Origin: Margaritifera margaritifera
Taxonomy: Eukaryota > Mollusca > Bivalvia > Unionida > Margaritiferidae
Direction of reading: 5' to 3'
NCBI GenBank assembly: GCA_029931535.1
Contig: JAQPZY010001521.1
Span: 2,871,501 to 2,935,500 of the forward strand
Length of the DNA stretch: 64,000 nucleotides
A program made the position numbers and the translations under genes. Each line of letters begins with the position of its first letter. The stretch's first letter is position 1. The notes under the pieces were generated by a model that saw nothing but the letters and a program-made list of their open reading frames with translations, searched no databases and was not told the DNA's origin. This document shows positions 1 through 14,200 of this stretch, one piece after another.

Positions 1-664
1 GGTGCCTTTAGAAGCTAAGAGATTAAGATCAAACATGCACAGGAAGTTGTAGAACTCTACTTGGCACTGAACAAGTATTAAATTCGCAGCTCAGTCAAAA
101 GGATTGCGTGTACTGGCAGATAACTTGGGAAGTATCACTTGGGAATTAAATCTGACTTATGGAAAAGGAAAATACAAATTAAATCAAAACTTTTATAGCA
201 TCAAAAACAGTGTTTATACAGCAAAATACAAATATTAATACAAATACAGGTTGTTCGGAAAATGGAAGCAATATACTTGCTAGTAAACACCCACGGTAAA
301 CAACATTGACGGACTCTTCACTTTGTGGAAGGTAGTATTTAATTTACCGGTAATATTTTCAAATTATTAAAATTTAAATAACTGTAGATACAAGTATTGT
401 ATAATGAATACCATCATGAAATGGATAAACACAGTGCATACCATATATGCATTTCTGAATGGGAATAGTCGCATGAAAACATAATAAGAATTGACAGTAT
501 TTTTATGTACTGCAAACATCTAGAGCTTCCAACATTACCCCTAGATTTATCAAATTTTTTTGTATGTCGTGCTGATAAGATGACCCCTACTCTGCAATAA
601 TTGAATTTTCAGTAAAAAAACATCGACTTATTAGCACGTATATATGGTACCATTAGTGTGCAAT
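1..664. other. No recognised feature
   Basis: AT-rich sequence with no convincing exon, RNA or transposon signature. It presumably belongs to an intron of the host gene. Confidence 0.5.
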
Positions 665-1690
665 CAAAGAGTATTCATATGCTTCCTCTCTTCGATAGAT
701 ATGTTGAGAGAGGCAACAATGCAAGACAATGTCCATGCTCTCAAGTATTACTTGAAGAGCACTGAGAAAAGTTGTGGGACACAATGTTTCTTCTTCTGGT
801 GAAGGCTGGTAAAGATATAACCCCTCAAATCCTAGCATAGTGGATAAAGTGGGTAATATGTTTGGCATATTCTGAAGTCTAAAAAGATCAGATTTGCCTC
901 ATGAAGATTTCAGCTCATGAGATTAGAGCGATCTATGCAAGCCTCATGTTCAAACACAATGTTTCGATCTGAAACTTAATAGAAGCTGTTTGCTGGCATT
1001 CACAGTCAACCATCTTGAGTTTTATTTCCACGATCTTGCTTTGCAGAGACAAGAATTGAATCTTGTGAGTCCAATGGCCATGGTCCAGATGACCACTAGG
1101 CCCAGTTGATGTCAGCACAACCTCTTTACAGGTATGGGTTTAGCGCTTTTGCTGGATCTGTCTGGAACTTTTTTCAGTTGCTTATGGTCGTTATGGGTTA
1201 CGTGACCTTCATTGTGCTGCTCTGGTGTTAAGAGAGTGGGTTATCCTTCATATAGGGAATCCAGCCATTCTTCACTTGAAGGGTGCCCAGGCTAGAGGTA
1301 GGATGCTCAGCATTCCCACCTTTAATTACATATTCTCCTCACATTAACATGATTGGAGAAAGTATTCAAAGGAGAAAGCAACATTTTTTAGTAAATTATG
1401 TTTCTCCGAGAATAGTTACCTGATCACATTACTATTAAACCCTCCCACACTTCCCCATGAATGTGAGCATCCTAGCTGATGTATCACTCTGCTTGAAACT
1501 GGAAACACCTAGCAGTGGTAAGGGAGAGCTAATTGGTAAGAGTTTCTTCACTTGGTTGATATGGTATATGGACTGGAAAAGACAGAAGTTTCATCCTTTT
1601 GGGAAGGATGCATTTGGGAGGGAGCAGATTTTGTTTTCCTAACATTAATATGGTCAGGTAAGTATTCTCAGAAAAACAATTTACCAAACA
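665..1690 (+). mobile_element. Decayed 3' fragment of a DIRS-like element (copy 1)
   Basis: Aligned by eye to 43075-44050 of the long DIRS copy, the segments share the end of the tyrosine-recombinase region (for example ATTTGGCATA(T/C)TCTGAAGTCT), the motif GGATGCTCAGCATTCC, the internal inverted repeat and the terminal part near 1640-1690. It has many substitutions and stops, so it is an old 5'-truncated relic. It lies upstream of the Thr-rich exon. Confidence 0.75.
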
Positions 1691-2142
1691 ATTTTTTTCT
1701 CTGAACTTACACTTTCAAAAATATATCCCTTTAAAAAAGAAGTGACTTGGATAAAATGATGTATCTTACTTGATGCAAGCAACTTACCTTATATACTCTT
1801 TGTCCATATGCATCTAGAAATATCTTTCTCCATAATTGTTGATACTTTGCAAGCAATGTTATGTTGAAATATTGCTGTTCACAGATTTATCTTTGTAATG
1901 TATACAGGCCACTAACGTACAAGGATGTAGCCAGGTGTAAAATTACCTTCAGATCTGGTCAGAGCAAATGTTTTTCAGGAAATATAGAAAGATGCATACT
2001 GTTATCGGTCTCTGATTGAGTCTGTAGTTATGATATAAGCAGTTACATGTGCTTCTGAATAATGCAATTCTTGTTCATGACTCATTTATAAATACTCTCT
2101 CATCTATTCCTCTGAAAAATACATTGTTTTTTGCTTATTCAG

Positions 2143-2232
2143 CATCAACATCTACAATCCCTAAGGCAACTACCACAATGATATATGTAACAACCATGGA
2201 AGTTATTACAACAACGATAGCAGCTGTTGTGG
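2143..2232 (+). CDS. Exon: Thr-rich mucin-like linker
   Basis: This 90-nt exon has phase 1 at both ends. It follows an AG acceptor in TTATTCAG and ends at a G|GTAAGG donor. It encodes about 30 residues, roughly a third threonine (TTTM, VTT, VITTTIAA), as in O-glycosylated linkers. It joins in phase to the first SEA exon at 3714. Low complexity makes it the least certain coding exon apart from the micro-exon, but phase symmetry and the donor support it. Further upstream exons are expected to the left of the window. Confidence 0.6.
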
Positions 2233-5200
2233 GTAAGGATGTTATTGATTTTTTTTATCACATCACATTATGTTTTATTTTCTGCTGTTACTGTTTGCAC
2301 CTTTTAATTAAAACTACTTGAAAGAGTAATCAGCCACATCAAAACATACAAAATGTGCCTTATGACATTAAAGTGGTAGAATGTAACAATATGGTAGAAC
2401 CTTGTTAATCCAATATTCTGGGAACACAGGTTAATTTTGAATAAACAGATGTTATGATGAACTTGGTAGGTTTAAATTTGCATGTCCAGGGGACTTAAAT
2501 AAGATTCAGATAAACCAATATTCTGGACGTATAAGTTTTGGATATAGAGAAGTTTCTTATGGATAAAAGATCAATTTATGTATATTTTTTGTTCTGATTT
2601 CCCATTTGATATGCTTTTAGTGTCTCTGTCTCTAAGTCAAATATTGATAGAAATATTATAACTAAAGAATTCGGATATATTAGTCAATGTTAATTATTCC
2701 TCCACAAAAAAAATGTTTGAGGTTATACTAGAGTCAGCTTATCCATCCATCCATCATGCTTTTGTTTACTGGTATGCTTTTGTATCATGATTAGACATCT
2801 TGTCCTATAAGAAAAATGGATTCTGTCTGATTAGCATTTTAGGGGTTATCCACATTTTTTTAAAATGACAAATTGTGTCCATTTGTCATTCTTACACTCT
2901 TTTGCCCAGTTATCCCCTGAACCTTTTGATATACTTTCATCACACTTGGTATATACATGTATCATGACACTTGGTATATACATGTATCATGACACTTGGT
3001 ATATACATGTATCATGACACTTGGTATATATATGTATCATGACACTTGGTATATACATGTATCATGACACTTGGTATATACATGTATCATAACACTTGGT
3101 ATATGCATGTATCATGACACTTGGTATATACATGTATCATGACACTTGGTATATACATGTATCATGACACTTGGTATATACATGTATCATGACACTTGGT
3201 ATATACATGTATCATGACACTTGGTATATACATGTATCATGACACTTGGTATATACATGTATCATGACACTTGGTATATACATGTACCATGACAAGACTT
3301 TGTGTCCCATACAAGATTCAGCATTATCAGATAAATTCTTTAAGAGTTGTCTCCTCATTCTTTGAAAATGGTACAGTAAAACTGGTCTTGAAAAAACACT
3401 GCAGTGAGAGGCCACCTGTCTTGAAAAACCAGATTCTTAATGCATGGATATATTGATTATATAATGTTATGACCTCTTGTGAGATTCCACCTGTCTTGAG
3501 AGAGACCATGAAGTTTTAACAGAAGAGGTGGTCTTTCAAAACTCGTTCTAATGTATTTACACTTCATATCATGCAGGCGTATTTCATAAACACTCGCTTA
3601 CTGACAGATCTAGTTGAAATTAAAAATCTAAGTTCCCGACACACATTAGAGAATCATGGTTTTTAACATTGAATACATGTAAAATAAATCTATACCTCAT
3701 TTTCTGATCACAGATATTGTGGAGCTCAATATGACACTGAACCAGACTTTTAATGAAAAGTTGAGGGATGAAAACTCATCAGAATATCAAACACTGAAGA
3801 ACCAGTCTGAGGCTTACGTAAGTGATATACAGTGATATCTGTCTCTAAAGGACACTACATTGACCATAAAAATTGGTCCTTTATAAACTGTTGTCATTTA
3901 TATATACAGGTAAAAATGATATGAAAATGAACACAAGAGAATAAAAACATTGTCCTTTATATGGTGGTGTGCCAAGGCTGGGTGTAATGGCTTAAGTTAC
4001 TCTTTAAAAAATCATCAAATGTGCTAACATTTTAATTTGACAATGCATTTAGAACTTCCCCTTCAGAAAGCCTATATGTTGAGGCCAAAGAACCGTCACT
4101 TTATCTCAGATGAATGAAACTGGCTCATCAGTATGCTATGAAACTGACTCATCAGTATGCTATGAAACTGACTCATCAGTATGCTATGAAACTGACTCAT
4201 CAGTATGCTATGAAACTGACTCATCAGTATGCTATGAAACTGACTCATCAGTATGCTATGAAACTGACTCATCAGTATGCTATGAAACTGACTCATCAGT
4301 ATGCTATGAAACTGGCTCATCAGTATGCTATGAAACTGACTCATCAGTATGCTATGAAACTGACTCATCAGTATGCTATGAAACTGACTCATCAGTATGC
4401 TATGAAACTGACTCTATGAAACTTTCCTCTAAGCCTTCTAATCCTGCATATGTTGTCGTCTTTAGGCAAAAATACCAAACCTTGCATGCTCAGAAACTGA
4501 ATTTCATTCCACCTTTTGGCATACAAATTCATCCTCATCTAGAAGCAGCATAAATCAATCTTGCCAATGTTACAGAATAAAGCCTCCATTTTTACTTCAG
4601 AAATTACAGCTATCCTCAAACAAACCCTCAAAAAACAAATTTCATAATCTTTTCGGATTTACTTTCCACCCTGAAAGCCTTACTAAACCTTAAATTTGAC
4701 AGCACAAATGTTACAGAAACATGATTTGCTCATAAAATCGGGAAAAAGTAGGGTGTACTGTTGGCTGCCTAGTCACATTGGTATTAAGGGTAATGAAAGG
4801 GCAGATAAAGCAGCCAAAGCTACCCTGCAGTATGAAGATTCCATATACAGTGAAACCCCACACTAATATGCTTCATTATATCATGAACTTGGATGTAACA
4901 TGATCATGGCATGGGTTTGATTTAATAATTTGGCAAGATGTGTTGTATTCTTGTAGAACAAATGTTTTATTATTGCATCTTTCCTTATATGAATAAAGAT
5001 GTCAACAGTTTTTATTTGTGAATGTTCATTTCAGTTGTGTCAGTAGTCAATCACTGCACTTTTATCTTAACATATTTTTGAAAGATGTCAGTTCTTTAAA
5101 AAGCTGATAATTAATAATCTAATTATTATTGAATCATCAACAATAAGGCCATTAAGTCCTCTTTGTGTTTGTCTTTGATGCATCCTGGGTACAATCATTG

Positions 5201-8200
5201 CTTAGTCAAAGGTAAACAATAGCCAACAGATGTTTGCTAAGTCAATTGGCATAAACAACCAAGCACCAAACAATGTAGTGGTCAAAAAATGTTTCTCACC
5301 TGAATTTATAAAAGCAGTTAATTTACCTGCCTAATTAAGTAATTTCTATTCATCAATGTCAATCTCGCAGCTTGAGATTGTTGACATTATTGAGAACTGC
5401 TTTATAAAAGATAAAAAAATGAAGCTGCCTTTATGTGCACATGGCTCAGCCATGTTGTCAGACAATCATCACACAATCAATCGACCAGTGAATCATATCC
5501 TCCATCCCCGCCCTCAATGTGATTGGTAACAATTATTCATGCTGTAGTCGAAAGAATTACATACATTATTCAGATTCATATGGAATCTAGCAGAGAAATT
5601 TCTGGTGGTTTGAAATGTACACAGACACCCCTAAATGACCTTGACAAGTACATGTGCATACATACTGAACCGGAAACATTTTTTTATCTTTCCTTGCATC
5701 ATTTTTGGTATTTTTTACATTGAATTTAAACACATTGTGATCTAAACTGAAATAACTAAATGTAATACTGTGATTCTTTGTGCATATTTTTGATGCAATT
5801 ATGGAACATCAAACCCATCATTGGAGAGAGGCATCCCTCATATAGAACTGATCACAGAGATGTGATGGTATTGTGCCAATCATGTATAGGACACACAAAC
5901 TTGACTAATGCATACCTTCTGAAGGGTGAGCCTTGAACAGAGTGCATCAGTAACCCTGCCAGTGTCCACTGACAGAGAAACCCATTTTTGTCAAGTATAT
6001 TGACTACCATCCTGTGAGACAGAAGTTTTTTTTTGTGAACTTTATGATGATGTACTACCAGATAAAATCTTGTACATTCTTAGAGAATGCAGTTTATGTA
6101 AAAAAATTTGACCATATATTTTTAAGATTGAATATATTTTCTCTTTATCGTTATTTTATTTTATATACCTTTTAAATTTTTTTATCATCTTTGCATTTTG
6201 TCTTTTATCTTGTAGTACTGTATGTTTATATTTCTTTTAAAGGGTTTATTTTCATAAAAAGCTTTCTTTTTTGCAGCTCTTTATCTTCCGTTTGTAGAAC
6301 TGAATTTTATTGGCACCATATAGCCAGTTTTGTGCTGATGTGTTGCTAAACCCTATACATACATACTTAATTTTAAAATGTACCAAGTACACTTCCAAAA
6401 TATTGACATTTCTTAATTGTGATCCCCCTCCGCTAGCTGTAACTACAGCTGCACAGTGTACAGTTCATGTTGCTGTAGGTACTAGCCAATCAAATGCTAG
6501 GATTCGATTTGCTTAGACTTAAGTGTGCTGAAGAATCAGCCTCCATTTGTAAAGCGGTGATGTCTGCACATAATGAACAAAATGGATTACAAGCGTCTTT
6601 TCAAGGTAGAGTTCTTCAGTTTCGGAGCTGACATCAGACTCTATTATCAGAACAATTATAGTTGAGATAATTGATAATGTGTTTAAGAGTCTGAAAACTT
6701 AAAAGTACATACTGTATATACTTACATATAATCCAATACCAGCTGCCAGCTGCATAGACCCAGATCTGCCATCACATAATGCGTCGGCAGATCTGGGTCT
6801 ATGCAGTTTGCAAGGACTAATCAGTAGAACAAACAACATAGACCCTGATCTGCCAGTGCATTATGCGACAACAGATAAGGGTCGATGTGGTTTGCATTTG
6901 GACCCAGATTATATGCGAGTATATACGGTAGGTGAGGTAGCATTCTCTCAATCTCTTGAGATTTCAAATACATGCTATAACCAAAACCTTGTATAAAAAA
7001 ATAGTTCATGGAAAAATGTTTACCTTGCAAAGTTTAGTTTGTACTTCTTGGGTTACAAATTGAGGAGCACCATACTCCCATAATCTAAAAATTATCTGGA
7101 GCAGGTTTCTGGTATAATTTGCTGTATTTAATATTTCATTGAGGACCAAACATTTTGCAGTGTTGTAACTGAAAAATGGTATGTCCCATACTAAATAATT
7201 CTGGAGTTTATTACAATCAGCATTTGTCAGTGAGAATGTAACCAAACAATAGGACTGGAAGAAATGCTATATAAAAATTTACTTTATTTAATAAAAGGGT
7301 GACACACTACTTTACTCCTTACTGGCTCAGACCAAGGTGTGTGAAAATGGAAAATTCTTGTTATTAAATTATATTTATGTTAATATATTAATTTAGTGTA
7401 TATTTAGAATAAAGATGAGCAATGGCTAACCATTACTTACAGTAGGTTTGCTTTAGGTGACTTTCCCCATAATGAGCGAGAGAGAGTGAGAAGGAGCAAT
7501 CAACACAATTATTTCTTTCAGCCAATATTTTATTTTAATGGTGTACAAGATTTGATGACAATATATATTAGATTTGAAATTTGTACCTGTCTTGTCCACA
7601 ACTTTGCAAGATGTATTTTAATGCCCAGTAAGCTTAACATTTCTATTCCAGTCTGTTTCACACATCATTCTGCCCTTCTTTATTATTTCATGGATGCATA
7701 CAAGTACAAGAAATGTGTATAGGACTCAGATAGCCTTGTCAAGTTGTGCCCAATTAAAGGGAACACAATTTAGGTAAAACTTTGAAGATCATAATGAAAA
7801 AATACCAGTAATACTGGTCATACCTAATTTGTCTTGTAGTCGCTGCTAATTGGAAAAAAATGTGAACTGGTTGAATTGTAATGTCCTTAAAAAGTGGACA
7901 TATCAAAATGTATACTGTTTGGGATTAATTAGGTAACACATGCTGTTTTGTTGTTTTCAGTTGACCAGTGTCCTGAAGGCAGAAAATTCCTCAAGCAATG
8001 ACACACATGAAGTGGATAGTGTCCAGGTCATAGGCTTTGAGTAAGTGTTAACTCAAGTCCAGTTATTTCAAGCGATATTTTCCTGAATTGTTCAAATATA
8101 AAACAATACAACCAAATGATCCAGCTATATTCCTTTTTTTGTGTCAAAACAGTACACCTCTCTATTGATAACTCGCTCATGGATAATTTGCGAACCCACT

Positions 8201-11200
8201 TATAATGCACGGTCAGGCATGGATCCCATTTTTTAAAATAGAAAATATCAAAATAATTGTCCCCTATTTGTTGAACATGAAGAAAATCACGATCAAAACT
8301 GGTAAATGAAACTTTGATATATCACTTGTTTTATCGTTGAAAACAGCAGTTAGTGCCCAGAAATTTGAATCAGCATCATGAAATTAGCAACTTTTAATAA
8401 GAAGTCATATACAGTGAAACTCCTCAAAACTGAAGCCTTTGTATACTGGAAACCCATCAAGATCAAAATTTGGAGGGGTTTCCAAAGTTTTCATTGTTTA
8501 ATATCATCAGTTTTTTCCTAGTAAGCCGAAACCCCTCAACTCCAAATACCGAAACAAAATTTTGATCCAAAATTTAAATTGTACACTACCCCCCCCCCTA
8601 TTAAAACTGAAACTCACTTAAAAGGTGGAAATGTATTTTATCTGCTAAATTACTTACATATGGTGAAATAGATTAATTACCATTAGCAAGTACTGTTGTA
8701 GGCTTAACTGTGAGACAAAGACCCGGAAAATGTTGCAAGGGTACATGAAGTTAAAACAAAACTTGACATGCATGCCGACAACGATTAGGGCTGACGATAG
8801 GTTAATTCTGAAGTCTTTGCAGCATTAAAAAGAGTCAGCATTAAGATGAATTATTAATTAAATGCTTTTAGGAAAGCCATTGAAGAAAGATTATGTATAT
8901 CAGCTTCTTATCTAATTATGATTGATGTTATTCATTTGTATACATGATCAATAGAATTTTTTTAAAATTACATATTAGAGTTTAATTAACCAGGCATGTG
9001 GCTTCACTTTTGATGCTTTATTGACAGAGACAGACAAAACAGTAGTCTAAAAGCCAGATTAACTCAATTGATTTTCAATGGAGAAAAATCATTACATATA
9101 TGTATTTAAGTAGCCATATGTGCACGACTGTCATTTGTCTTCACTCGCATGTCAAGATGTCAGAATGACCAGCTAAGCATCGTAGGATTGAAGTATTCTT
9201 ACAGTATAAAATTAGTGTGATCAGTGAATATGAATCTGTGCCAAAACCTACAATAAAGAATCTAGGGGAAAAATTTGTTATAAGAACATCTTAACATGGA
9301 ATTCTACAAGAATGACTTTGAAAACAACAGAGATCCAAGCAGGCGTCATTTCAACAATGCCTGCCAATTTGACAAACTGAATGATCTTGTGTGGCAATGG
9401 TTTAGCCAATCTAGGACCAAAATCATTATAATCTCAGGACCTATAATATATAATCTCTCTTTCTCTCTCTCATAATCTCAAACTCTCTGTCTCGTGACAT
9501 AAGCAGTTAGAAAAAATCTTTTTCACATTTGTGAAAACCTCAGTAAACTGAAAACCTCTCAAAACCAAAATTTTGGGAGGTCTCAATTGTTTTCGGTTTT
9601 TAAGGGTTTCACTGTAATTTGTTGAATTTTCTTTTTAAAACAAATTCGTAGTAAATTGTAAATAACAATATTCAACAATATTTCGATCCATGAAAATTTC
9701 AGTAATGCCTACTGGTGGCAGCACTTTAAGAAATAAATACCAATTAAATAAGTTTTGTCAAGTGAAATTCGTGGTTTAGTTCTATCCTTTAATTCAGTTT
9801 CAGTGTAATCATCACAAATGTGATATGCCCTCTTGTATTCAAACGTGAAAAATGTCAATCTATTAAATGTAGACCTGCTTTGTATTATCATGTTAATCAG
9901 CAGATCAGGGTCTATGTTGTTTTTTCTACTGATTAGTCCTTACAAACTGCATAGACCCAGATCTGCCGACACATTATGCGATTACTTGATTTTATCCAGT
10001 TGTGCATACCTATATGCATAATGTCCCACAACTCTTCCAACACATAATTAGGGTGGTCTGTAGATTTGCACGGTGATTTCCAAACTTGGTGGTGGGAACA
10101 CTTATGTTGGGGTGGAGTTATACATACTTGATAAAAGTACAAGTATTGTTATAACTAAGCTGCATAATTTTAGGTGGTGATTATGTGAGTGTGCCAATCC
10201 AGACATGCATGTATATGTAATGTCACACAACTCCGCTTATACTGTGTAAGATTGAGACTTTAAACTTTGGGATATTATTAGAGATTGTCTGTAGAGGTGC
10301 ATAACAGTTGGAGAATTTTGATCAGTCTCTGGTGGGCTGAGCTTGGGGGTAGGGAGACATGCTTATATGTATGGGGGTGTAGGGATAACTGAGAAAAGCA
10401 TGGGGATGCATCTGTTTTGCTGCAGACTTGTTTGATCTTTGTTCATGTAGTGATGTCGTATATCACCATTGTAATGTATTGTTGATGGATTCTGCACAAA
10501 GATGATATTGGCAAAAAATATAGATTAGCAATATCATTTATCGTATATACTCGTGTATAATCTGATACCAACTTCAAACTGCATAGACCCAGATCTGCCA
10601 TCACATAATGCGCTCACAGAACTGGGTCTTTGCAGTTAATAAATACTAATCAGTAGAACAAACAACATAGACCCTGATCTGCTGGTGCAATATGCGACAG
10701 CAGATCAGAGTCTATGTTGTTTGCATTTGGACCTGGATTATACGTGAGTATATATGGTAGATTTGAGATACCTCCTTCCCCTAGCCCATGTAAATCTGTT
10801 TTCAGTTTACTGCAATACAAAACACTAATACAGAATAGCATGTTTACCATAGCAATAGTTTACAGGCAATGGCCAGTGGAAAACAACAATGGAATTTTCC
10901 AAGAACTGTAACCTTGGCCTTGGCACTTGGCCTGGTGCATGTCTTCATTGCACTTTGTGGAGAATGACTCATTGCTAATGTAAACATTGTGATATTATCC
11001 TGATTATATCATGAAAAAACGTGACATCATCATGGTACAACTTTATGATTGTGATAACATCAGTGTTCAATATCACATACTTGCCATATTCCCAGACAGT
11101 GTTGGTTTTTTTTTTAGACTTAAAAGTGTGTTTTGAGGTCCCAAGGGGGTCAATGCGCGTGACCTCCTAAAAGCGACGTCATCCAAATGAGAATAAGCTA

Positions 11201-14200
11201 TCTTTTCAAATCAGCCTATAGCAAATGACTGGAAATTCAAATCTGAATAAAAGAAAATACCATCTGTTTTCTCTGAAGCATTTAATATACTTACAAACAA
11301 AAAAATGGTAGACTTAGCATTGTCAAATAACATCACCACACACATATGTACACATGGTCAAAACCTCACAGACATTAAATACAAAAATACACCAAGTTAC
11401 TGTCTTTAAAATCCATTTAACAGTGGAATGTCGTTTTAATTACATGCAGTCTTTGCTGCTTTCAGTAGTTCAGTAGTTGGTTTGACGGTAATGCAAGTGT
11501 CATTTGTGTTCATCTTTGCACTCATTAGTGATTGAATGGTGCTGTTGTTCAACCTTCACCAAAGATCTTGCTCAATTTTTCTAAGCATTAAAAAATGATC
11601 TTTCTGTATCAGTATTGGTGTGAGGGAGTGTCAAAGATGCAATGGCCACTTGAGTCAGATTATCACTTTTCCAACTACCAAAATTGATTGATTGATTTTG
11701 GGATTAACGACGTGTACGGCCGTTTGGCCATGTACGTTGGTGCTACAGAAATAATAATGTTTTCCATTTTATATATGCAGTACAAATCTGACTTCAGAAA
11801 CACGTTGCCGCTGATCACAAACTTTAATAAAGATGGCTTCAACATTCTCATTCAATACAGTCGGTGATGTGTAATAACATTTGTTCTTCAACAATCATCT
11901 CTTTGATGTACTTAACTTCAGACAAATTGGGTTGTTCCACTTAGTGTACTTTACCTATGCAGATTAGCCAAATGGGCTCTCACACAGCAGTGCTCAAAGG
12001 ATTTTACACGACTCATCACCCTAGTTATTGTGAGCCAATTAAGTAAATCTCTGAAAGGTAGATGTTTATCTCTGACCACCTTATGTTTTAACTGCCTCTA
12101 AAACAGCTGTATAAACTGCGCCAAGGATAGTTTTACATGAGCTCTGAGCAGGACTGTTTATTGTTTGTACATACCACAGATGACAGGCATATATCATGAT
12201 GGTCAAGAAATATGTTGTTTTTTTTAAATTTTATTTTGTGGGAAATTTTTTCTTCTCCAAGATTGCTGAAAATTGTAACACGACCATGTTGGAGGGTTAG
12301 GAATTCCAAAATCGTGTTTTTCACGTGATACGTCGTGTTATAGCATGTATGATATCAATAATGTGGTAGTAATTATTTTTAGATCTTTGAGTCAGAACTT
12401 AATTTTGTGTAAGTCATAAATTGAGCCTAATATATTTTTTAAAATTTTTCACCAATCATAAGCCTTTGGTTGATTACAAGTCCATTCAAAACCTTTACAA
12501 AGTTTAGGCAAATTTTAATTAAAGAAAGCTCTGCCCAACAATAAGTCAGCCCCAACTTAAATGAACATTTTCAAAATGGGTTCCAAGGTCTGGTCATAGG
12601 ATGGATGCAGTGTAACACAATTTGATCAAGGTAAGGAAGATTTTAATAATGTTTTTTTATATATTGATTTTTTAAAATTCTTCTGGTTTGGTTTGTTTGG
12701 TTTGGTGTTTAACAGCATATTCACACAAGTAGGTTATTTAATGTTGATGCAGTTGGAGTAAAGTGCCTTGCCAAAGGGCACATCACGTTAGCCAACTAGG
12801 GCTGATCCGATGGTAGGATTCAAACCCGCATCCTTTTGGTTGCAAGTTCAGGATGCTAACAACTGCACCACCTCAGCTCCTTAAAATTCTTCTGGAAGAC
12901 TGTGATGAATATAGGTCTGAAGGCTGTTCAGTGGAATATGCAGTATGGTCCTCAACCCATTCATTATCAAACTTGAGTAGTATGGTCCTACAGCCCATCC
13001 ATTATCAAACTTAAGTAATATGGTCCTACAGTCCATCCATTATCAAACTTAAGTAGTATGGTCCTACAGCCCATCTATTATCAAACTTAAGTAGTATGGT
13101 CCTACAGCCCATCCATTATCAAACTTGAGTAGTATGGTCCTACAGCCCATCCATTATCAAACTTAAGTAGTATGGTCCTACAGCCCATCTATTATCAAAC
13201 TTAAGTAGTATGGTCCTACAGCCCATTCATTATCAAACTTAAGTAGTATGGTCCTACAGCCCATCTATTATCAAACTTAAGTAGTATGGTCCTACAGCCC
13301 ATCCATTATCAAACTTAAGTGGCTATCAGTGGAATATGTAGTATGGTCCTGCAGCCCACCCATTATCAAACTTAAGTAGTATGGTCCTAAAGCCCATTCA
13401 TTATCAAACTTAAGTAGTATGGTCATACAGCCCATCTATTATCAAACTTAAGTGGCTATCAGTGGAATATGTAGTATGGTCCTGCAGCCCACCCATTATC
13501 AAACTTAAGTAGTATGGCCCTACAGCCCATCCATTATCATATGTGTGCGGCTGTCAGTGGCTTAAATAGTATCACCCTACAACCCATCCATTATCAAACT
13601 TAAGTAGCTGTCAGTGGAATATGCAGTGCAGTCCTACAACCCATCCATTATCATATTTTAGTAGCTGTTAGTGACTTAAATAGTATGGCCCTATAACCCA
13701 TCCATTATCAAACTTAAGTAGCTGTCAGTGGAATATGCAATATGGTCCTGTAACCCATCCATTATCAAACTTAAGTAGCTGTCAGTGGAATATGGAGTGT
13801 AGCCCTAAAACCAATCCATTATCAAACATAAGTAGCTGTCAGTGCAATATGCAGTATGGTCTTACAGCCTATTCATTATCAAACTTAAGGAGCTGTCAGT
13901 GGAATATGCAGTGTAGCCCTACAACCCATCCATTATCAAACATAAGTAGCTGTCAGTGCAATATGCAGTATGGTCTTACAGCCTATCCATTATCAAACTT
14001 AAGGAGCTGTTAGTGGAATATGGAGTATGGTCCTACAGCCTATCCATTATCAAACTTAAGGAGCTGTCAGTGGAATATGGAGTATGGTCCTACAGCCTAT
14101 CCATTGTCAAACTTAAGGAGCTGTCAGTGGAATATGGAGTATGGTCCTACAGCCTATCCATTATCAAACTTAAGGAGCTGTCAGTGGAATATGGAGTATG

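Noticed and set aside
4096..4553. Octapeptide-repeat open frames on both strands
   Set aside because: They are produced by the 24-bp tandem array, whose period is a multiple of three. There is no splice or start context, and frames are open on both strands.
12690..12885. tRNA gene on the - strand
   Set aside because: A and B boxes are visible but the acceptor stem and cloverleaf do not form, and a SINE body follows.
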